This document shows, one piece after another, positions 58,528-64,000 of a stretch of DNA of 64,000 nt. Under the pieces are notes generated by a model. That model ran no database searches. It saw only the letters and a program-made list of their open reading frames with translations, and was not told the DNA's origin. How positions within the stretch are numbered: position 1 is the stretch's first letter; the number at the start of each line of letters is the position of its first letter. The stretch lies in assembly GCF_006539945.1 (NCBI RefSeq), contig NZ_BJNZ01000020.1, positions 1 through 64,000 on the forward strand, written 5' to 3'. The position numbers and the translations under genes were made by a program. Source of the stretch: Cellulosimicrobium cellulans. Lineage in GTDB: Bacteria; Actinomycetota; Actinomycetes; Actinomycetales; Cellulomonadaceae.

Positions 58528-59444
58528 GCCAGACGACGCGCACGACGACGCACGTGGGCCCCACGGTCGGCCCCGGCACGGTGCGGGACCGCCCCGGCGA
58601 CGCGGCGCTGCGGAACCCGTCCGGTGAGCAGGACGCGGCGGGGCTCGACGCCGCGCGCGTGTCCTGGTCCGTCGACGGTCGCCTGATCCTCGACGGCGTC
58701 GACTGCACCGCACCGGCCGGCGCGGTGAGCGGGCTGCTCGGGCCCAACGGCTCCGGCAAGTCGACGCTCCTGCGCGTGCTCGCGGGGGTGCGCGCCCCGT
58801 CCACGGGGTCCGACGGCGCCACGCACGCACGCTTCGACGGCGCGGACCTGCTCACGATGCCGCGGCGGCAGCGCGCGCGAGTCCTCTCGCTCGTCGAGCA
58901 GGACGCGACGACCGACCTCCCGCTCTCCGTGCTCGACGCCGTGCTGCTGGGCCGCATCCCCCACCGCTCGCTCCTCGCAGGCGACTCCGCGCACGACCGG
59001 GAGGTCGCGACCGCGGCGCTCGCCCGCGCGGGGATGACCGCTTTCGCGGACCGCGAGGTCGCGACGCTCTCGGGCGGCGAGCGCCAGCGCGTGCACCTGG
59101 CGCGCGCGCTCGCCCAGGAGCCCGCGCTGCTCCTGCTCGACGAACCGACCAACCACCTCGACATCGCCGCGCAGCTCGACACGATGCGTGTCCTGCGCGA
59201 CCTCGCCGACGACGGCGTGACCGTCCTCGCCGCGCTGCACGACCTCAACCTCGCCGCCCAGACGTGCGACCACGTCGTCGTGATCGCGGACGGCCGGGTC
59301 GTCGCGGCGGGCGACGTGCGCGAGGTCCTGGTCCCCGAGGTGCTCGACCCGGTCTACGGCGTGCGGTGCGAGGTGCTCACGCACCCGGGCACCGGTCGAC
59401 CCGTGCTCACGTTCACCCCGATGGAGCACGATCCGGGCCGGTGA
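58524..59444 (+). CDS. ABC transporter ATP-binding protein (FecE-type)
   Basis: A 306-aa ATPase with Walker A GLLGPNGSGKSTLLRVLAG, signature LSGGERQRVHLARALAQ, Walker B LLLLDEPTNHLDIAAQ, and the switch His in AALHDLNLAAQ. It has ~45 extra N-terminal residues before the fold. The ATG overlaps the permease stop (ATGA), with GGAGGAAGG upstream. It completes the binding protein-permease-ATPase operon. Confidence 0.93.
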   Translation: MSQTTRTTTHVGPTVGPGTVRDRPGDAALRNPSGEQDAAGLDAARVSWSVDGRLILDGVDCTAPAGAVSGLLGPNGSGKSTLLRVLAGVRAPSTGSDGATHARFDGADLLTMPRRQRARVLSLVEQDATTDLPLSVLDAVLLGRIPHRSLLAGDSAHDREVATAALARAGMTAFADREVATLSGGERQRVHLARALAQEPALLLLDEPTNHLDIAAQLDTMRVLRDLADDGVTVLAALHDLNLAAQTCDHVVVIADGRVVAAGDVREVLVPEVLDPVYGVRCEVLTHPGTGRPVLTFTPMEHDPGR

Positions 59445-59512
59445 CGAACGTCGTACCAGGCCGGTGGGGCGCGTCCGCCCACGCGGTTCGGCGACCGGTC
59501 GCGCACCCGCCG

Positions 59513-59548
59513 GGCGGTGGGCGCCACCACGTTCCCGCGCCCACCGCC
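59513..59548. terminator. Bidirectional terminator-like hairpin between convergent genes
   Basis: A perfect 12-bp stem (GGCGGTGGGCGC / GCGCCCACCGCC) with a 12-nt loop lies between the ATPase stop and the glycosidase stop. Confidence 0.6.
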
Positions 59549-59562
59549 TGCACGGGCTGCGG

Positions 59563-62475
59563 CTACCCGCAGCTCACCGCGTCGTACGCCGCCTCCACGG
59601 TCGACGAGCGGTCCGCGATCGTCGCGCTGACGCTCACCGTGCCGGCGTCGAACGCCTCCTGGCGCGAGCCGAACGCCTGGTAGGCGCTCGTGCCGACGGC
59701 GACCTCGTCGAACTGGCGGCTGCCGTACGGCGTCGTCAGCTCGACGGCGGCAGGTGCCACGTCGGTGTTGAGCGCGCGCACCGCGAGGTATGCCCGTCCG
59801 GCGAGGCACCGCGCCCGTACCTCCACGTCCAGCGAGACCTCGACGGCCGTCGACGCGGTGTCCTCGGAGGCTTCCAGGATCCCGAAGCCGAGGAACTCGG
59901 CCCGGACGGTCTCCTCGCCTACGAGCTCGGTCGGCAGGGTCGCCGATGCGACGCCGTCGTCGAGGTAGACGGTCTGCGACCACTCCCCGGCGGTGAAGCG
60001 GACCTGACCTCCGGTCTGGAAGGTGTCCTCCGCCCGGACGGTAGCCGTGACCGTCGCCGGACCACCCTGACCGGGCGAGTCGACCGTGAGCTCGGTCGTC
60101 GTGGGCACGTCGCTGTTCGCGATGCCCCGGATGTCGTTCCACTCCCGCAGGGTGATGGGGATGACGGTGCCGTGGCGCGGGCGCGGCACGCCCGCGTTGG
60201 TCATCGTGATCTCCCGCGCGTCCCACGTCGGAGCCTCGATGTCCTCGCTGCACGCGGCCTGGTAGCCACCACCGTTCGTGTACCGGTCCGCCCAGAGGTA
60301 GAACTGGTCCGGGCAGGCGGTGTCGCCGGGGTTCGCCCGGAACACGATCGGACCCTCGTAGCCCTGATCCGGCGCCCAGGTGGTGCGGCCCAGCGCCGGG
60401 GCGAGAAGCTCCCAGTCCTCGATGTCGCTGTCGAGGAACTCGGTGTGCTTCTCGGAGAAGACGTCCGATCCCGCGTTGCCGGCCTCGTTCTTGGTGAAGC
60501 GGTAGTACTCCTCACCCACCTTGATCGCGGTGGTGTCGATCCGCGACAGCGGGAACGGGTCCTGCCAGACCCGCGGTTCGGAGAACGTCTGGAAGTCGCG
60601 CGTGGTGTTGTACCACATCTGGGCGTTGCCCTGACCGGTCCGGTTCACCGGGTCGTCCCACAGCGACTGGGCCCAGAAGACCGCGTAGGCGCCGATCTCC
60701 TCCACCCACAGCGACTCCGGCGCGAAGGCGTTGCCCGCGTCGTCCGGTGCGACCTTCACGTGTCGCTGCGGCGTCCAGTGCACCAGGTCGTTGGACTCGA
60801 ACACCTCGATGTGCTGGGTGTCGTTGATCGCGTAGCCACCCTGGTCGTACCAGTTGAGGTCGGTGGCGATCATGTAGAAGGTGTCGCCGTCAGGCGAGCG
60901 GACGATGTGCGGATCGCGCAGACCTTGGTCTCCCAGCTGAGAGATCAGCGACGGTCGACCACCGGTCAGCCCGGTCCAGTCCAGCGCCGTGTTCCCGTTG
61001 GACGTGGCGAACATGATCTGCTCGCCGTCGGCGATGTTCTCCCCCTTGAAGTAGCCCATGAAGTAGCGCTCGTGCTCCTCCGCGCGGGGCAGCGCTCTGA
61101 TCGTGATGTCGAACGATCTGGTCTGCGACTCAACACCCCGAGAGATCGTGGCCGTCAGCGTCGCCGACGCGTCGGGATGCCCGTACGGAGGGCGGGTCAC
61201 CTCACCGGTCGGGGTGACGAGATCCGAGGTCGAGTCCCACGTGATCGTCGACCCGAACTCGCCCTCGGCAGGCAGGGTGATGTTGCCCCGCACGTCGTCC
61301 GCGTCGTAGAGATCCAGGTCGAGGCTGTCGCGCTCGACAGCCTCGGCGTCGTCGAACTCTGCCTCGATCGTGACGACGACCTCGCGTGTCATGACCTCCG
61401 TCCCCTTGCGCAGCGTCGCGGTCAGCGTCGCGGTAGCGTCCGCCTCGCCGAGCGCCGGTCGCGTGATCCGACCGGTCACCGGGACCTTGGGAGCGGTCGC
61501 GGGCGGGGTGTAGACGTCGACGACGGACGGGTCCGAGCTCTCCCACGTGATCTCCGACCCGGCCACGGAACCTCTCTCCGGCAGCTCGATGTCCTGCACG
61601 ATCGCGCTTGCCAGGCCGAGGTCGATCGCCTGGGCGTCGGCCATGACGCCGGTCGCGTTCGTCTCCGCAGCCAGGTCGAGCACCTCGTCGACGTCCACCG
61701 CTCGGTCGTACACCCGGAAGTCGCTGATCGTGCCGCGGAACGAGTAGTCCCCCGGATTCTGCGACCGGGCGAGGAAGTTGCAGTTCGTGCCCGCGCCCGG
61801 GTTCACGGAGGGCGGTGTCGTGAGATCGCTGACCTGAGCGTGCTGCACACCGTCCACGTAGAGCGTGCCGGTCCAGGTCAGACCGCCCTCGTCGAGAGAC
61901 TGGGTGTAGGTCACGTGCTGCCAGGCACCCTCGGGCAGACGCTCGCTCCGCTGGACGTCCGTCGCGCCGACGCGGACACGGAAGTGGTCTCCTGGGCGAC
62001 GTGCGGCGTTGTTCGAGGCGAAGATGGAGCCCTGGAGGCCCGTGCCGGCGTCGCACCCTCCCGACGAGCTGCCGAAGCTCCACATCTGGTGGTTGCCGAC
62101 GTTCGCCGGGTCGACCCACACGTCGTAGTCGACCGTCATCTCTGACATGCCGGCGGTGAGATCGTCCGGCAGATCGACGTATGCCCCGTCCAGTGCGCCC
62201 TGGTACGACTCCGGGTTGAACCTCACGCCCGCACCCGTCAGGGCCGCCTTGTCCGGGTTGACCAGGATCGCGTTGGCTGCCGGGCCCGCGCTCCCGGAGT
62301 TGGCCAGGACCGTCCCGCTGGTCTCGTCAAGGCGGAAGTGGTGCACGAGGCCGTCCGTGACGTCCGCGTGCGCCGTGGTGACACCGACCGTGCCGACACC
62401 GCACGTGGCGAGGATCGTGGCGATGCCGAGGAGTCGGACGCGCCCCGACCTTCGTTCGCTGGCTGTTGAGATCAT
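59563..62475 (-). CDS. Secreted multidomain glycoside hydrolase, LamG + GH43-like
   Basis: A 970-aa secreted protein. A signal peptide ends near AHA (residue ~38). A LamG/concanavalin-like domain spans about 45-265 (VTYTQSL...LYVDGVQHAQV...ISDFRVYDRAVDVDEVLDLAAE). Two Ig-like bacterial domains follow (about 275-455). The catalytic five-bladed GH43-like domain covers about 465-795, with GLRDPHIVRS (Asp ~522), FAPESLWVEE, and GYEGPIVF (Glu ~707). The C-terminus has an Ig-like domain and a Cys-containing module. It probably attacks arabinan or xylan side chains. ATG 62475 has AAGGAG 11 nt upstream. Confidence 0.9.
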   Translation of the reverse strand: MISTASERRSGRVRLLGIATILATCGVGTVGVTTAHADVTDGLVHHFRLDETSGTVLANSGSAGPAANAILVNPDKAALTGAGVRFNPESYQGALDGAYVDLPDDLTAGMSEMTVDYDVWVDPANVGNHQMWSFGSSSGGCDAGTGLQGSIFASNNAARRPGDHFRVRVGATDVQRSERLPEGAWQHVTYTQSLDEGGLTWTGTLYVDGVQHAQVSDLTTPPSVNPGAGTNCNFLARSQNPGDYSFRGTISDFRVYDRAVDVDEVLDLAAETNATGVMADAQAIDLGLASAIVQDIELPERGSVAGSEITWESSDPSVVDVYTPPATAPKVPVTGRITRPALGEADATATLTATLRKGTEVMTREVVVTIEAEFDDAEAVERDSLDLDLYDADDVRGNITLPAEGEFGSTITWDSTSDLVTPTGEVTRPPYGHPDASATLTATISRGVESQTRSFDITIRALPRAEEHERYFMGYFKGENIADGEQIMFATSNGNTALDWTGLTGGRPSLISQLGDQGLRDPHIVRSPDGDTFYMIATDLNWYDQGGYAINDTQHIEVFESNDLVHWTPQRHVKVAPDDAGNAFAPESLWVEEIGAYAVFWAQSLWDDPVNRTGQGNAQMWYNTTRDFQTFSEPRVWQDPFPLSRIDTTAIKVGEEYYRFTKNEAGNAGSDVFSEKHTEFLDSDIEDWELLAPALGRTTWAPDQGYEGPIVFRANPGDTACPDQFYLWADRYTNGGGYQAACSEDIEAPTWDAREITMTNAGVPRPRHGTVIPITLREWNDIRGIANSDVPTTTELTVDSPGQGGPATVTATVRAEDTFQTGGQVRFTAGEWSQTVYLDDGVASATLPTELVGEETVRAEFLGFGILEASEDTASTAVEVSLDVEVRARCLAGRAYLAVRALNTDVAPAAVELTTPYGSRQFDEVAVGTSAYQAFGSRQEAFDAGTVSVSATIADRSSTVEAAYDAVSCG

Positions 62476-62917
62476 GCGATCGCGCACTCCTTTGTGGTGG
62501 TCGTGACCTGCAGCGCGAAACGGCGCTCGAGGCAGCCGTACCTCTGACTACCTCTCGGAGCCGAGGCACCGATCTCGACGAGCCGTGCGGTCGTCGTCGA
62601 CCGCAGGTGAGACCGGGCGCTCGCGTTGATCCCAGATTGTGTGCGTTAACATTTTGGGTGTCAAGGGTCACGCCGACGCCTCGACAGCACGGGCACGACG
62701 GCGTCCTCGAGCGGCGTGGCACGACGTACCGGACCGACACCAGCGCGTCGTGACGCCGACGGGAGACACGCCGCCCAGCGGTCAGAGACCCCGGAGGCGG
62801 CCGAGGTGGATGCGCGGGGCGACGGTGCAGTCGGCGTCAGAACCGTGGGGCATCAAGCCGTGAGCCTGGCGGCCACCCGCGGACCGAAGGTGGACGTCGG
62901 GTCGATCACCGGCATCG
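62476..62917. other. Upstream region of the glycosidase gene
   Basis: This 442-bp gap holds the glycosidase leader (about 150 nt) and a regulated promoter at 62636-62664 on the minus strand. It includes an AT-rich patch at 62630-62665 that stands out from the GC-rich surroundings. I see no convincing gene in it. Confidence 0.5.
62636..62664 (-). promoter_or_regulatory. Glycosidase promoter with LacI-type operator
   Basis: On the minus strand: a perfect -35 TTGACA (62659-62664), a 17-nt spacer and CACAAT (62636-62641, 4 of 6). Inside the spacer, TGTTAACGCACACA (62638-62651) resembles a LacI/GalR operator (TGTNANCGNTNNCA, one mismatch). This predicts repression relieved by a sugar. The regulator gene is not in the window. 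Confidence 0.65.
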
Positions 62918-63379
62918 TCAGGCATCCTCGACGGTGTGGACGCCGGCTCGCGCGCCGAGCCGCGGGAGCTCGATCGCGGGGCAGCGGTCCATGACCATGT
63001 CGAGGCCGGCGCCACGGACTCGGCGCGCGGCGTCCTCGTCGATCACGTCGAGCTGGAACCAGACGGCCTTCGCGCCGATCGCGACGGCCTGGTCGGCGAC
63101 GGCGCCCGCGAGCTCGGAGCGCACGAACACGTCGACGACGTCGACGGGGAACGGCACGTCCGCGAGCGTCGCGAAGCCCTGCTCGCCGTGCACGGTCTCC
63201 GCGGCCGGGTGCACCGGGACGATGCGCTTGCCGTGCTGCTGCAGCACGCGCGCCACCCCGTACGCGGCGCGCGACGCGTTGTTCGACAGGCCGACGACGG
63301 CCCAGGTCTCGGTGCCCTCGAGCACCCGACGGATGGTCTCCTGCTCGTCGGCCGGCACGGCCGCTGCGACGTCGCTCAT
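62918..63379 (-). CDS. CoA-binding domain protein (YccU-like)
   Basis: A 153-aa protein with a Rossmann-like CoA-binding fold (ETWAVVGLSNNASRAAYGVARVLQQHGKRIVPVHPAAETVHGEQGFATLADVPFPVDVVDVFV, and AIGAKAVWFQLDVIDEDAARRVRGAGLDMVMDRC). Homologues occur widely and are of unknown role. ATG at 63379 lacks a clear ribosome-binding site. It lies downstream of the DUF1772-like gene on the same strand. Confidence 0.9.
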   Translation of the reverse strand: MSDVAAAVPADEQETIRRVLEGTETWAVVGLSNNASRAAYGVARVLQQHGKRIVPVHPAAETVHGEQGFATLADVPFPVDVVDVFVRSELAGAVADQAVAIGAKAVWFQLDVIDEDAARRVRGAGLDMVMDRCPAIELPRLGARAGVHTVEDA

Positions 63380-63438
63380 GTCGTGCGCAACCAGGCCCCC
63401 GCCGCGGCTATTCCGCGACGAGGGCCCGGTGACCCGGT

Positions 63439-63458
63439 GTCAGGTCAGGTCAGGTCAG
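63439..63458. repeat. Four tandem GTCAG units at the end of the DUF1772-like gene
   Basis: GTCAG is repeated four times. Read on the minus strand it is CTGAC x4, so TGA stops occur every 5 nt and cover all three frames. The first TGA (63455-63457) ends the gene. Confidence 0.7.
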
Positions 63459-63925
63459 ACGAGCGCGAGCACGAGGAGCGCGCTGGCCGCCGCCCCGGCG
63501 ACGGTCCGCACGTGGTTCCACGCGAGCCAGCGCGGGAAGAACGTCGTCCACGCGGCGGCGAGGTCCGCGGGCCGCTCCGCCGCGGCGTCGAGACGCTCGT
63601 TGAGCGGGACGTTGCCCACGGCCGTGACGCCGAGGATCCCGACGGCGGAGACCACCGCACCCGCGAGCGCCCACCCCGCGCCGGACGTCCCGCCGACCAG
63701 GCCGACGACGGCCGCCGCCGCAGGCACGAGCACGCTCGCCGCGAGCAGGAGCATGAGCGGGGGCCGCAGCGCGTCCCGGTTGATCGCGACCATCGCGGTG
63801 CCCGCGCCGGCGGCGGGCAGGCGGCGCAACCCGCCCATGACGAACGTGGAGAACGCGAAGAGCACCCCGCCCGCGAGCCCCGTCGCGACCGCGCCCGCGA
63901 CCACGAGCACCACGAAGGCGCTCAC
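63455..63925 (-). CDS. DUF1772-like membrane protein
   Basis: A 156-aa protein with four hydrophobic segments. It shows GLAGGVLFAFSTFVMGGLRRLPAAGAGTAMVAINRDALRPPLMLLL, NVPLNERLDAAAERPADLAAAWTTFFPRWLAWNHVRT, features of the DUF1772/anthrone-oxygenase-like family. Function is unknown. The GTG start overlaps the presumed stop of the upstream gene (GTGA), so it is probably part of an operon extending past the window edge. Confidence 0.87.
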   Translation of the reverse strand: MSAFVVLVVAGAVATGLAGGVLFAFSTFVMGGLRRLPAAGAGTAMVAINRDALRPPLMLLLAASVLVPAAAAVVGLVGGTSGAGWALAGAVVSAVGILGVTAVGNVPLNERLDAAAERPADLAAAWTTFFPRWLAWNHVRTVAGAAASALLVLALV

Positions 63926-64000
63926 GAGGGCTGCCCGGACGTCGACGGGACCGTCGCCGACCAGGCCGCTGCCTCGCGCGCCGCGAAGTCGCGGAAGTCC
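63922..64000 (-). CDS. C-terminus of an upstream gene (truncated by the window)
   Basis: The last 25 codons of a frame end in TGA at 63922, overlapping the start of the DUF1772-like gene. The tail DFRDFAAREAAAW resembles the C-terminus of NAD(P)H-binding NmrA-type oxidoreductases, but the fragment is too short to assign. Confidence 0.45.
   Translation of the reverse strand, partial: DFRDFAAREAAAWSATVPSTSGQPS

Overview
The window is a very GC-rich chromosomal segment with GTG starts, Ala/Arg/Val-rich proteins and tightly packed operons. It looks like a member of the Actinomycetota, order Micrococcales. Gene content and protein flavour fit the Cellulosimicrobium / Isoptericola / Cellulomonas group, but that placement is inference. 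No rRNA, tRNA, CRISPR array, insertion sequence or prophage is visible. Most genes lie on the minus strand, so biological order runs from high to low coordinates.

Positions 1-19,300 hold core information-processing and cell-envelope genes. Read on the minus strand they are rpsB-tsf-pyrH-frr-cdsA-rlmN-DivIVA protein-methyltransferase-dxr-rseP-ispG-GNAT-proS, then rimP-nusA-ylxR-infB. Three plus-strand genes are interspersed: a DUF4439-type lipoprotein, an Fpg/Nei glycosylase and a small M23 factor.

Positions 19,800-37,900 continue with xerC-dprA-comM-like-yraN-like-DUF2469-rnhB-lepB and rplS-trmD-rimM-KH protein-rpsP. An amidohydrolase, ffh, the nitrogen-control cluster amt-glnK-glnD, ftsY and a small membrane protein follow. 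The amt upstream region carries several 11-bp-periodic half-sites resembling GlnR boxes. GlnD has no C-terminal ACT domains.

Positions 37,900-53,100 hold smc, ndk, a DUF4233 membrane protein, a TetR regulator with a DHA2 efflux pump, the dihydroxyacetone kinase operon dhaK-dhaL-dhaM, folC and ileS. The ileS leader is a clear actinobacterial T-box. The usual ileS-folC-DUF4233-ndk neighbourhood appears split by a roughly 5-kb accessory block (dha plus TetR/MFS).

Positions 53,100-64,000 are more accessory: a membrane-anchored molybdopterin oxidoreductase, an SDR, a FecB/FecCD/FecE-type ABC transporter (the family often named 'F420-0 transporter'), a secreted LamG-GH43 glycosidase with a LacI-type operator, a CoA-binding protein and a DUF1772-like membrane protein.

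Beyond genes, four signals stand out. First, a two-copy family of long palindromes occurs at 9147-9208 and 57455-57512; the second copy lies inside the predicted start of a permease gene. Second, at least six genes have a TANNNT or GATACT -10 box 6-8 nt before the start codon, which predicts leaderless mRNAs. Third, there are tandem TetR operators at 45229-45260. Fourth, strong GC-rich hairpins without U-tracts follow many genes. I found no convincing wholly new multi-gene system; most of the window is conserved housekeeping DNA.
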